Shown: positions 34,183-42,066 of the stretch, piece by piece
How the letters are laid out: each line of letters begins with the position of its first letter
Position numbering within the stretch: position 1 is the first letter of the stretch
Assembly: GCA_020073375.1 (NCBI GenBank)
Contig: JAIQFG010000026.1
Coordinates: forward strand, 1-64,000
Length of the DNA: 64,000 nucleotides
Source of the DNA: Terriglobia bacterium
Lineage (GTDB): Bacteria; Acidobacteriota; Terriglobia; Acidiferrales; UBA7541
Direction: 5' to 3'
Made by a program: the position numbers and the translations under genes
Notes under the pieces: model-generated
What the model was told of the DNA's origin: nothing
Databases searched by the model: none
Seen by the model: the letters and a program-made list of their open reading frames with translations, nothing else

Positions 34183-34205
34183 ATTTCAAATCTCAAATTT
34201 GAAAT
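34183..34205. repeat. AT-only hairpin in flgH-flgI gap
   Basis: Arms ATTTCAAAT (34183-34191) and ATTTGAAAT (34197-34205) are perfect reverse complements around CTCAA. The 86-base gap is strikingly AT-rich in a GC-rich operon. The stem ends 21 bases before the flgI start, so it could be an operator, an RNA-processing site or a leader stem. Confidence 0.55.
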
Positions 34206-34226
34206 GTGAACTTCGAGAGAGACCCT

Positions 34227-35354
34227 ATGCGAATGCGGCAAAAATATTTCCTTGGCGTATTGCTCGGTTTGGCGATCCTTGCTCCGGGCGCACGCGCTGA
34301 AGAGGCAAAAATTCACACGGCCCGCCTGAAGGATGTAACCACCGTCGAGGGCGTCCGCGACAACATGCTCATGGGATACGGTCTGGTCGCCGGACTGAAC
34401 GGCACTGGCGACCGCCAGCAGACCATCTTCTCCACGCAAACTCTTGCCAGCATGTTGCAAAAAATGGGCGTGACCGTGGCCGCTCCCGCCACCATGCTGG
34501 TTCACAATATCGCCGCCGTATTCGTTACCGCGACGCTTCCTCCTTTCTCGCAGCCGGGAATGCGCATCGACGCCACGATCTCCTCCATCGGCGACGCCAA
34601 AAGCCTGGAAGGCGGCATGCTCCTGCTTACCTCGCTGTTCGGTCCGGACGGGCAAGTCTATGCCGTGGCCCAAGGCGGAATCGTGCTGGGAGGATACAGC
34701 GCCGGAGGGCGCGGCAACGCCAAACTGGTGAACCATCCCACCGTCGGCCGAATTGCCGGAGGCGCCCTGGTGGAGCGCGATACGGCAGTGAAACTGGACG
34801 ATTTCAAATCCGTGTCACTGCTGTTGCGCAATCCGGATTTCGCCACCGCCCGCGATGTAGCCGCCGTAGTCAATAAGGAACTCGGCAAGACGGTAGCGCA
34901 GGCGATCGACAGCCGGCGCGTGGAAATTTCGGGGATCGAGAAAGGGCCGGACGCCGTGCCACGCCTGCTGGCGCGCATCGAGGAACTCAACGTCCAATTT
35001 TCTACCCCCGCCAAAGTGATTGTGAACGAGAGAACCGGAACCGTGGTGATGGGAGCGGACGTTTTCCTGGGCCCATGCTCGATCCTTCATGGCAACTTGG
35101 CCATAGAAGTCACCACGCACCTGGAAGTCTCGCAACCGCTGCCGCTGGCCCAGGGCCAAACCGAAGTCGTCCCCCAAACCACGGTGAAGGCGCAGGAGGG
35201 TCCGGCGCAGGCCATTCATTTGGAAGAGGGCGCGACCGTGGACCAGCTGATCCAAGGTTTGCAGTCGATCGGCGCGACCGCCAGGGATATCGTCGCCATT
35301 CTCCAGGCTATCAAGGCCTCCGGCGCTTTGCAGGCCGAACTGGAGATCATTTGA
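34227..35354 (+). CDS. flgI: Flagellar P-ring protein FlgI
   Basis: FlgI forms the periplasmic P ring. From the ATG at 34227 the product has 375 residues with a clear signal peptide (about 1-25, ending GARAEE). Family motifs include DNMLMGYGLVAGLNGTGD, LTSLFGPDGQVYAVAQGG and VVNERTGTVVMGADV. The preceding CGAGAGAGA favours this start over GTG 34206. It overlaps the next gene by four bases. Confidence 0.95.
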   Translation: MRMRQKYFLGVLLGLAILAPGARAEEAKIHTARLKDVTTVEGVRDNMLMGYGLVAGLNGTGDRQQTIFSTQTLASMLQKMGVTVAAPATMLVHNIAAVFVTATLPPFSQPGMRIDATISSIGDAKSLEGGMLLLTSLFGPDGQVYAVAQGGIVLGGYSAGGRGNAKLVNHPTVGRIAGGALVERDTAVKLDDFKSVSLLLRNPDFATARDVAAVVNKELGKTVAQAIDSRRVEISGIEKGPDAVPRLLARIEELNVQFSTPAKVIVNERTGTVVMGADVFLGPCSILHGNLAIEVTTHLEVSQPLPLAQGQTEVVPQTTVKAQEGPAQAIHLEEGATVDQLIQGLQSIGATARDIVAILQAIKASGALQAELEII

Positions 35355-35716
35355 GCTTACCCATTTCATCGGTGATTGCAGCCCCGTCGCCAGTGGCTGA
35401 AGGCGCGAACCGATCCGGAAATGCCGCCGGCGGGAATCGCTCCGAATTGGCCAAGCTGCAAAAGGCTTCCGGTGAGTTTGAATCGATCCTGCTGGTGACG
35501 CTTTGGAAGTCAATGAAAGAGACCTTTTCCGATCCGGATAATCCGGATGATAAGGATAGCGACCCAACATTAGCGAATTTTGACAATTTGGGCATGCAGG
35601 CGATGGCCGGGGCCGTGGGGAGCGCCGGGGGGCTTGGGATTAAAGGATTGATTCTAAAACACTTAGAACCTACGCTGGCAGTGGGAGGGCAGGGGAAAGC
35701 CGGGCATGACGGGTAA
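35351..35716 (+). CDS. flgJ: Rod-binding protein FlgJ, N-terminal domain only
   Basis: The 121-residue product has the rod-binding (FlgJ N-terminal) domain: LQKASGEFESILLVTLWKSMKET followed by DNLGMQAMAGAV and GIKGLILKHL. The muramidase domain found in enteric FlgJ is missing, as in many other phyla, so a separate enzyme must open peptidoglycan. The start is TTG at 35351, overlapping the flgI stop and preceded by GGAG; a much longer open frame upstream lies inside flgI. Confidence 0.85.
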   Translation: MSLPISSVIAAPSPVAEGANRSGNAAGGNRSELAKLQKASGEFESILLVTLWKSMKETFSDPDNPDDKDSDPTLANFDNLGMQAMAGAVGSAGGLGIKGLILKHLEPTLAVGGQGKAGHDG

Positions 35717-35775
35717 TTGCCTTGGAATCAATAAGGAGGAGGGACTGGCAGGCTTTGGCCACCTTCATGCAATTA

Positions 35776-35802
35776 AAGCTTTGAAATGAATTGCCGATCA
35801 TC
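35776..35802 (+). promoter_or_regulatory. FliA (sigma-28) promoter of flgM operon
   Basis: TAAAGCTT (35776-35783), an 11-base spacer and GCCGATCA (35795-35802) match the sigma-28 consensus TAAAGTTT-N11-GCCGATAA at 7 of 8 positions in each box. A start near 35809 gives a leader of about 98 bases before flgM. This would make flgM-flgN-flgK-flgL a late, FliA-dependent operon. Confidence 0.85.
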
Positions 35803-35906
35803 CAGATATAGGCGGATTGGACAGGGATCCTAAGATTCCTCTCATTCGCGGCCGGTAAGGCTCCCAGCAACTTGGGCGGAGTATCTCGGCGGGAGGGAAG
35901 TGCAAG

Positions 35907-36215
35907 ATGAGAATTGATCCACAGAATCCGATACCGGCAAGTTCGAGCACGAACCGGGTCACCGACGCGCAGAGCGGAACGGGCAAGAGCTCTCTGACGG
36001 GAGCTGCGGGTGAGCCGAATGACACGGTGCAATTGTCCTCGGGCCCGGCGACGGTACGGCAATTGGTATCGCAACTGGTGCAGGTCCCGGACATTCGGAC
36101 TCAGCAGGTCAGTGCGCTGCAGGCGGAAATTCAATCCGGGAAATTCACGCGAAGCAATGACCAGGTTGCAGGAGCGATTACCGCGCAATTATTGGCACCC
36201 AATTCGTCGGGATAA
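35907..36215 (+). CDS. flgM: Anti-sigma-28 factor FlgM
   Basis: FlgM binds and inhibits FliA until the hook is complete and FlgM is exported. The 102-residue protein has a disordered Ser/Thr/Asn-rich N-terminus. Its C-terminal FliA-binding helices include VRQLVSQLVQVPDIRTQQV, ALQAEIQSGKF and DQVAGAITAQLL, a typical FlgM ending. It is the first gene after a FliA promoter, giving feedback on its own activator. Confidence 0.9.
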   Translation: MRIDPQNPIPASSSTNRVTDAQSGTGKSSLTGAAGEPNDTVQLSSGPATVRQLVSQLVQVPDIRTQQVSALQAEIQSGKFTRSNDQVAGAITAQLLAPNSSG

Positions 36216-36235
36216 GCGCAGCGGAGTGAACCTCC

Positions 36236-36415
36236 ATGGCGGAGATCGTATCTCCCCGCATCGAATCGATATTCGATCCGCGTCCTGGTTCTCAGGAGCA
36301 GTCAGCGAAGCACGCGCGCCCGAAAGACAAAGCCGCAGGGAAACCCCAGCAGCAATTGCCGGAGATCAGCCAGCCGGAAGAAGACGAGAAGCACGAACTC
36401 GACGAAATGGCCTAG
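36236..36415 (+). CDS. Small hydrophilic protein between flgM and flgN (hypothetical)
   Basis: An ATG at 36236 opens a 59-residue frame ending with TAG at 36413-36415, three bases before flgN. The product is charged and Gln/Pro/Lys-rich, with an acidic tail (EEDEKHELDEM). GCGGAG lies about ten bases upstream. It fills the gap between two co-transcribed genes almost exactly, which favours a real gene. No family was recognised. It may be a small secreted or chaperone-associated protein. Confidence 0.55.
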   Translation: MAEIVSPRIESIFDPRPGSQEQSAKHARPKDKAAGKPQQQLPEISQPEEDEKHELDEMA

Positions 36416-36418
36416 CCC

Positions 36419-36892
36419 ATGAAAATTGATGTGGAAACGTATGTCACGCTGCTGGAGAAGCGCCTGGAATTGCTGCAGAAGCTGGCGCAGCAATTCCTGG
36501 ATTGCCGCAAGGATTTCATCTCCATGGACCTGGACGGCATGTATGCGCGAATCGCCGAACAGGAAGAATTGTGCCGCAGAATTCAGGGCCTCGATCCCGC
36601 AATCAGCACGTTGCAGCAAACCTGCATGAAGCAGTTGGGGCTGGAGCGGCCGGAAGAAGCCGGAGGTGCGGAAAATGCCGCGTGGGCTGGCCGCCTGCGG
36701 CAGGTGATGAAGGAATTGGGCGAAGCGCAGACGGAAATAGGTCGCCTGAACCAGATTCATGCAGCCTATCTGCGGCGCTCGCGGAGAACCATTCACGTGC
36801 TGATGAATTCGCTGGGCCTGAACGCGGTGACCTACGCGCCGGGAATGGGACCCGGCGTCATCGCGGCGCAAGCCGGAAAGGAAAGCGCATAA
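36419..36892 (+). CDS. flgN: FlgN-like export chaperone
   Basis: FlgN protects FlgK and FlgL before export. The 157-residue, mostly helical product begins VETYVTLLEKRLELLQKLAQQ and ends with a long helix and YLRRSRRTIHVLMNSLG, resembling the FlgN family. The position between flgM and flgK is the usual one. Sequence similarity in this family is low, so the call rests partly on context. Confidence 0.82.
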   Translation: MKIDVETYVTLLEKRLELLQKLAQQFLDCRKDFISMDLDGMYARIAEQEELCRRIQGLDPAISTLQQTCMKQLGLERPEEAGGAENAAWAGRLRQVMKELGEAQTEIGRLNQIHAAYLRRSRRTIHVLMNSLGLNAVTYAPGMGPGVIAAQAGKESA

Positions 36893-36893
36893 C

Positions 36894-38270
36894 ATGGGCG
36901 GTCTATCCGGAGCACTGAGTATCGCGCTTGGCGCGCTGGCCGCCGACAAGGGCGCGGTCGAAATCACCAGCAACAACATCGCAAACGTCAACACCGCGGG
37001 ATATTCGCGCGAACAGGTCAACCTGTCGGACAACGCTCCGGTCCTGCTCGGAAACCTGCTGTTCGGGACAGGTGTGACTCTGGGTCAGACGACCAGCATC
37101 CGCGACAACCTGCTGGAACGGCGGCTGGACCAGGAGAATCAGGCAGCTGGCCAACTGAGCGCGTTTCTGGGGTCGCTGAACCAGGTGCAGGCGCTGTTCA
37201 ACGAATCGTCCAGCACCGGATTGCAGACTCCCCTTACCGCATTCTTCAACAGTTTGACGCAACTGTCCGCCAACCCCAGCGACTCGGCCGCGCGCCAGGG
37301 CGTAGTCACATCCGGGCAAAATCTGGCCGCGGCCATTCAGCAGGATTCGTCCAACGTGCAGGCGCTGCAAGGCAACACGGATACAGGCGTTCAGCAATCG
37401 GTGACGCAGGTCAATCAACTGGCCAAACAAATCGCCGCCCTGAACATAACCATCAGCGGGATCGAGGGCGTTGGGCAGGATCCGGGTCAGGCCCTGGACC
37501 AGCGCACCCAGCTGGTCCGGCAACTTTCCGGACTGATCGGAATTTCCGAGGCCGACGCGGGAAACGGCAGCTTGACGATCACCACAGCTAACGGCGCATC
37601 GCTGGTGGTTGGAGGGGATAGTTTCGCGCTGACCACGCAGGTCAACAACAACACGACCTTTCACGGCGTCTTTTCGCAGGGCACGGACATCACTTCCACG
37701 ATCACGGGAGGCGCCCTGGGCGGACAGATTCAGGTGCGCGATCAGGAACTTCCCTCGATCCTTTCCAAGCTGGATACGTTTGCCTACGGGCTGGCCACGG
37801 CCGTGAACACGCAAAGCAAGGCCGGCTTCGATGCCAACGGAAATCCCGGCGTGAATTTTTTCAATCAACCCGCTTCTCCCAGCAGCGCGGCGGCATCGCT
37901 GGTCGTGGCCATCAGCGATCCGAATCTGGTCGCGGCCAGTTCGGACGGCTCGGTGGGAAGCAACGGAAACGCGCAGGCCCTGGTGAACCTGCAGAATCAG
38001 AACATCATCAGCGGCCAAACACCCGCAAGCTACTATTCGGCGCTGATCTTCCAAATCGGCAACGACGTGTCGCAGGCGCAGAACGAACAGACGGCGGTGG
38101 GCCTGGTGCAGCAGCAGTTAAACGACCAGCGCGGCGCGGTCTCCGCCGTTTCGCTGGATCAGGAAGCGGCCAGCCTGATTCAATACCAGAGCGCGTATCA
38201 AGCCGCGGCCAACGTGGTGAACGTGATCAATACATTATTTACGGTAACTCTGAATATGGCCACCAGGTGA
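36894..38270 (+). CDS. flgK: Hook-filament junction protein FlgK (HAP1)
   Basis: The 458-residue protein starts with an axial helix and ITSNNIANVNTAGYSREQV (about 22-40). It contains VGGDSFALTTQVNN and ends with SLDQEAASLIQYQSAYQAAANVV, all FlgK hallmarks. It joins the hook to the filament with FlgL. It starts one base after flgN, so expression is coupled. Confidence 0.95.
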   Translation: MGGLSGALSIALGALAADKGAVEITSNNIANVNTAGYSREQVNLSDNAPVLLGNLLFGTGVTLGQTTSIRDNLLERRLDQENQAAGQLSAFLGSLNQVQALFNESSSTGLQTPLTAFFNSLTQLSANPSDSAARQGVVTSGQNLAAAIQQDSSNVQALQGNTDTGVQQSVTQVNQLAKQIAALNITISGIEGVGQDPGQALDQRTQLVRQLSGLIGISEADAGNGSLTITTANGASLVVGGDSFALTTQVNNNTTFHGVFSQGTDITSTITGGALGGQIQVRDQELPSILSKLDTFAYGLATAVNTQSKAGFDANGNPGVNFFNQPASPSSAAASLVVAISDPNLVAASSDGSVGSNGNAQALVNLQNQNIISGQTPASYYSALIFQIGNDVSQAQNEQTAVGLVQQQLNDQRGAVSAVSLDQEAASLIQYQSAYQAAANVVNVINTLFTVTLNMATR

Positions 38271-38277
38271 ACCAACC

Positions 38278-39174
38278 ATGAGCGTACGCATCAATCCTAA
38301 TCCCGCGCCGGACCTGCTTACGGCGATCGCGCAGAACCGGCAGGCGCAAAGCACGGCGCTGCAGCAGATTTCCACTGGACGGTTTGTAAATCAGATTTCG
38401 GACAACCCCGCTGCGACCGCGGAAGTCACGCTGAACCATATCCAGCAGGCGCAGGACACGCAATATTTACAGAACATCACTTCGCTGACGGCGCAAGGCA
38501 ACACCATCGATTCCACGCTGAGCTCGGTCGTTACGGCGCTGACGCAGGCGATTTCGTTGGCGGTCGAGGGAGCCAACGGCACCGTTTCCGACGCCAATCG
38601 CCAGGCGATTGCACAGCAAGTGACGGGGATCCGCGACCAGGTGCTGAGCTTGGCGAACCAGACCTATCAGGGAAGCTACGTATTCGCCGGCACAGCGACT
38701 TCCACACAGCCCTTCGTGCTCGACGCGGCCCAGCCGAACGGCGTTGCTTACAATGGCAACACCAACGTCAACTCCCTGGTCATCTCCCCTGGCCGCACCG
38801 TCGCGCTCAACGTTCCCGGAAGCCAGATTTTCACAAATCCCGCCGGTGACGTCCTCGGTGCGCTCAACGGCCTGATTACGGCGCTGCAGACCAATACGGG
38901 GGTTCCCGCGGCCAGTATCAATGTGTCCAAGTCGCTTTCCGAGCTCTCCAGCCAGCGCGTATTTTACGGGAATAATTTGCAGCAGTTGCAGACGGCGCAA
39001 ACCTACCTGACCAACAACCAAGTTCAGCTTGCCACGCAGGAAAATTCGCTGGTGGGCGCGGATCTGGCGACGTCGATCACGAATCTCCAGCAAGCCTCCA
39101 CCGCAACGACGGCCATTCTCTCGGCCACCAGCCAGATACTTTCCACCATGAATTTGCTGAACTTCCTCAAGTAG
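38278..39174 (+). CDS. flgL: Hook-filament junction protein FlgL (HAP3)
   Basis: The 298-residue protein is flagellin-like at both ends. The N-terminus has QQISTGRFVNQISDNPAATAE, and the C-terminus ends ATTAILSATSQILSTMNLL. FVFAGTATSTQPF-like sequence in the middle (here SYVFAGTATSTQPF) is typical of FlgL. It ends the flgM operon. The 200-base gap after it contains a GC-rich hairpin at 39293-39309 and is shared with a convergent operon. Confidence 0.93.
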   Translation: MSVRINPNPAPDLLTAIAQNRQAQSTALQQISTGRFVNQISDNPAATAEVTLNHIQQAQDTQYLQNITSLTAQGNTIDSTLSSVVTALTQAISLAVEGANGTVSDANRQAIAQQVTGIRDQVLSLANQTYQGSYVFAGTATSTQPFVLDAAQPNGVAYNGNTNVNSLVISPGRTVALNVPGSQIFTNPAGDVLGALNGLITALQTNTGVPAASINVSKSLSELSSQRVFYGNNLQQLQTAQTYLTNNQVQLATQENSLVGADLATSITNLQQASTATTAILSATSQILSTMNLLNFLK

Positions 39175-39292
39175 CCGGGTCGCGCGGCGAGCAGCGGGAG
39201 CAATCGGGCATTTGTAATCAGCCGATATAGGAAACCTGTTCTCGCGGGAATGTCCGAAGCCGGCAGCGTTACGCCGCGGGGTATTGAAAAGT

Positions 39293-39309
39293 GCCGGCGA
39301 GGCGCCGGC
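39293..39309. repeat. GC-rich hairpin between convergent operons
   Basis: Arms GCCGGCG (39293-39299) and CGCCGGC (39303-39309) pair around AGG. The flanking GCTACTAC resembles the flank of the larger GCGCCGGC hairpin at 57211-57237. The position between convergent flgL and the fliD operon fits a bidirectional terminator or a REP-type repeat. Confidence 0.5.
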
Positions 39310-39375
39310 GCTACTACTTGAAATACTTTGACTGGCGGGCCATGTATGGATGGCGCGGCGAGAGACAGCCGGGTG

Positions 39376-39732
39376 TCAGGTTGTCTGGCGGTACATGTTA
39401 ACCCAGCCTTGAACACCATCGAGGTGGCGGCGTTCGTTTTCAATTTGCATTTTGCGGGTGAGCATGAAGCAGCGGACTTTTTCCAGGGCGATCTGCAGGG
39501 CGCGGAGATTTTTCACGTACTCGGCGATTTCCTGCTGCAGGCCGGCGTCGAGTGTTTCGCCGCGGGAGGCGTCTCCCACCTCCGGAGCCAGAATGGACAG
39601 GCGCCGCGACAGCGAGCGCAGGTCTTTCTCGGTAAATGAGCAGGTTCCTGCGGCCAGCCCGTCCACGCGCTGGAGAAAGCAGAGAAGCTCCTGATTGGCG
39701 GATTGAAAGCGTTCATGCATTGTGCTGTCCAT
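39376..39732 (-). CDS. Hypothetical helical protein after fliS
   Basis: The 118-residue product is predicted to be helical, with QSANQELLCFLQRVDGLAAG near the start and basic/amphipathic helices (LQIALEKVRCFMLTRKMQIENE) near the end. Its ATG overlaps the fliS stop (TGATG), so it is the third gene of the fliD operon. FliT, the usual neighbour of fliS, is a small helical chaperone for FliD, so a FliT-like role is possible. Sequence similarity to FliT was not evident. Confidence 0.6.
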   Translation of the reverse strand: MDSTMHERFQSANQELLCFLQRVDGLAAGTCSFTEKDLRSLSRRLSILAPEVGDASRGETLDAGLQQEIAEYVKNLRALQIALEKVRCFMLTRKMQIENERRHLDGVQGWVNMYRQTT

Positions 39733-40217
39733 CACACACTCCACTGAAGCCGCGAGGTTTCCAATTCATCGAACTCCGCGCTTGCGGCGGGCTTTTCACG
39801 CGCGTCGGGAGGAAGGTCGGGAATCCGCGGCCGCTGCGGATCCGCCGCCAGTTGCTCGTTCGCCAGGTACCAGGCCTGGCGTATGCCGCCAAATAGGTCA
39901 ATCAGCTCCTCGATGGCTTTGGGCGTGGCCGCGATATTCGCCTGCACGATCATTCCGCGGGCCACTGTGTAGAATAGTTCAAAATGTTTGGCGGCTTCGC
40001 CCCCGCGCTCGAAGTCCAGCACATTCTGCAGGTGAGCAATCACCAGGAGGGCATGATTGAGCTCGAACACGCGGGTTTCCACGTCCCCGGCCTGAATTGC
40101 CGAAATGGCCCGCAGGAAATCGCGCAAGATGGTGTCGTACAGGGAGAGAACCTGGCCGATAGGCGTGGCGCCACTGGCGGAAACCTGACGATAGGTCAAA
40201 GTAGGGTCGCTGGTCAT
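39732..40217 (-). CDS. fliS: Flagellin chaperone FliS
   Basis: FliS binds the flagellin C-terminus and prevents early polymerisation. The 161-residue protein contains LTYRQVSASGATPIGQVLSLYDTILRD-like N-terminal sequence (in parts), a helix ISAIQAGDVETRVFELNHAL and LIDLFGGIRQAW. Residues beyond about 125 form a Pro/Glu-rich tail longer than in most FliS. It overlaps fliD by four bases. Confidence 0.92.
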   Translation of the reverse strand: MTSDPTLTYRQVSASGATPIGQVLSLYDTILRDFLRAISAIQAGDVETRVFELNHALLVIAHLQNVLDFERGGEAAKHFELFYTVARGMIVQANIAATPKAIEELIDLFGGIRQAWYLANEQLAADPQRPRIPDLPPDAREKPAASAEFDELETSRLQWSV

Positions 40218-41905
40218 TTTGGTATGCTCGCGAGTTGTTGGGAAAGCTGCTGCTGCAGCAGGGGGAGTTCTTCCAGCGTGGTATTGACCTGGGCATAGAT
40301 TTGCACCAGGTTCTGCCGTTTCGTAGCCAACGCCGCGCTTAGGTTCAAGATTTGCTGGGTCAATCCGAGCGATGAATTGGTGTAGCCAGTTGCGTCCAGC
40401 GCCAGGGAACCGCCAGGGCCGGACAAATTATCGATTACCGATCCCAGGTTGCCGGCAAACCCCGTGGAAGCGGTTTGCAGAAAGCTCTGCACGCCCGAGA
40501 AATTGGAGGAAAGCGCGGAAGCCAGCGCGTTGGAATCGATACTCAACGTGCCGTCGTTGTTTGTGTCGATGCCGAGGTTGGTCAGGTTCACCGGCCCGCC
40601 GCTGCCGTTCACCGAATACGAGATCGCCCCGAGCAGCGCGGATTGAGCGTCGCGCACGGAGGCGTCGCCCTCCAGCACGTTGACTCCGCTGCCATCCGAG
40701 TTCACCTGGAATTGCGCGTTGATGGAAGATATCGCGGTGTTGTACGCGGAAACGAAATTGCTTATGGCGTTGGTAATGTTCGACGTATTCGGTCCGACCG
40801 TGAGCGATACAGGCCCGCCCTGCGTGGGTGCCGTCAGATTCAGGGTCACTCCGCCGATTGCGCCGGAGACCGAATTGGTGGCGCTGCTGATGGGCACGCC
40901 ATCGACGGAAAGGACCGCATTCAAACCGGGAATTTGCGTAAAGCCCAGCGCGGAATTGTCGGCCGCGTGCAGGTTGCCAGTCAGAGTGAGGTTCCCGGGT
41001 GCGCCCGAGGACGTGCTGACCACGGCGAGCCTCGCCCCATTGGCGTCCTGGATGACGCTGGCATTCAGCGATACGTGCTGTGTGAAGTTGACCGCTGTGC
41101 CGTCGGTCTGGTGCAGATTGCCGCTGACCGACACGTTGGCAGGGGCCGCGGAGGATGTGTTGGCGATGGAAAGATGCGCGCCGTTCGCATCCGTGACGAC
41201 CGTGGCGTTCACGGCCGTCGTCTGAAGATTGATGGCTGTCGCAATCTGCGCCAGCGTGTTGTTGGTGGAATCCACGGTGATGGACGCAACCGCGCTTCCT
41301 CCGGCCGAAACCGTGAACGAGTCGCCGGTTTTCAGCAGAGTGCTGCCCGAGGCCACCGAATCCGATTGAAATGTTGCTGCCTGGCTGTTGATCACCGCCG
41401 CAATTTGCGCCAGGGTATTGTTTGTGGCGCCCACGGCCACGGAGGAGATTTGCGAGCCACCGGCCGAAATCGCGATCGTGTCTCCCGTTGCCAGTGCGGT
41501 AGCGCCAGTCGCCACCGCCCCCGAGTATAAAGACGAGGTGGTGGCCAAAGAGGTGACCACGATGGAATGGGTGCCGGCTACCCCCGTGGAATCCGCAGTG
41601 GCCGTAAGCTGGTTGGAATTCGAAGATGTCGCGATCTCGGAGGAAAAGACGCCAAAGGGATCGTTCAAGGCATTGGCTGCGGACTTCAACGCGTTCAAAT
41701 TGGAATTGATCGCCGCAAGAGCCGAGGACTGCTGGCCAATGTTAGCCTGATTGGTCTGCAGATTGGTGATCGTGGCCTGGTCAAAGGCAAGGGCTGACGT
41801 CACAAACGAATTGACGTCGATCCCCTGGCCGAGTCCGGTGGTGTTGGTTGTGCTGCTTGTGTTTGAGCTCAGGCCTGACACTAGAGATGTTGAGGATGTT
41901 GCCAT
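40214..41905 (-). CDS. fliD: Filament cap protein FliD (HAP2)
   Basis: FliD caps the filament and guides flagellin insertion. The 563-residue product has the FliD N-terminus (GLGQGIDVNSFVTSALAFD), a Ser/Thr/Ala/Asn-rich centre and a C-terminal coiled coil (LNLSAALATKRQNLVQIYAQVN). The centre contains clear internal duplication: TNNTLAQIA recurs at about residues 161 and 217, and DANGAHLSIANTSSAAPANV is followed by DANGARLAVVSTSSGAPGNL. The ATG is preceded by AGAGGGA. A FliA-type promoter lies just upstream. Confidence 0.93.
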   Translation of the reverse strand: MATSSTSLVSGLSSNTSSTTNTTGLGQGIDVNSFVTSALAFDQATITNLQTNQANIGQQSSALAAINSNLNALKSAANALNDPFGVFSSEIATSSNSNQLTATADSTGVAGTHSIVVTSLATTSSLYSGAVATGATALATGDTIAISAGGSQISSVAVGATNNTLAQIAAVINSQAATFQSDSVASGSTLLKTGDSFTVSAGGSAVASITVDSTNNTLAQIATAINLQTTAVNATVVTDANGAHLSIANTSSAAPANVSVSGNLHQTDGTAVNFTQHVSLNASVIQDANGARLAVVSTSSGAPGNLTLTGNLHAADNSALGFTQIPGLNAVLSVDGVPISSATNSVSGAIGGVTLNLTAPTQGGPVSLTVGPNTSNITNAISNFVSAYNTAISSINAQFQVNSDGSGVNVLEGDASVRDAQSALLGAISYSVNGSGGPVNLTNLGIDTNNDGTLSIDSNALASALSSNFSGVQSFLQTASTGFAGNLGSVIDNLSGPGGSLALDATGYTNSSLGLTQQILNLSAALATKRQNLVQIYAQVNTTLEELPLLQQQLSQQLASIPK

Positions 41906-41925
41906 AGTAATCCCTCTAAAGACTA

Positions 41926-41953
41926 TGATCGGCAGTACGCACGAATCACTTTA
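41926..41953 (-). promoter_or_regulatory. FliA-type promoter of fliD operon
   Basis: On the minus strand TAAAGTGA is followed after 12 bases by GCCGATCA (7 of 8 to the -10 consensus, 6 of 8 to the -35). The spacer is one base longer than ideal. The predicted start leaves a very short leader that begins at or next to the AGAGGGA ribosome site. Confidence 0.65.
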
Positions 41954-42011
41954 GGTCTTCGGCATCTGCCCGGAGTCCTGTGATGATAGAAATGAGAGCA
42001 ATTGGAAAGCC

Positions 42012-42042
42012 AAAGGGCGGGGCTCCATGAGCCCCGCCCTTT
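42012..42042 (-). terminator. Perfect hairpin terminator after fliC
   Basis: Fourteen-base arms (42012-42025 and 42029-42042; core GGGCGGGGCTC) pair perfectly around a three-base loop, 25 bases past the fliC stop. The 3' arm ends in TTT on either strand. This should end fliC transcription and separate it from fliD. Confidence 0.85.
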
Positions 42043-42066
42043 GTGTTCTTATGTGGTGCAAAACGG

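Noticed and set aside
39221-39228. GCCGATAT as a FliA -10 box after flgL
   Set aside because: There is no TAAA-like -35 at the right distance and no gene downstream on that strand.
40475-41530. Long plus-strand frame opposite fliD
   Set aside because: It is antisense to a confidently identified gene and has repetitive Arg/Gly/Asp composition with no domain features.
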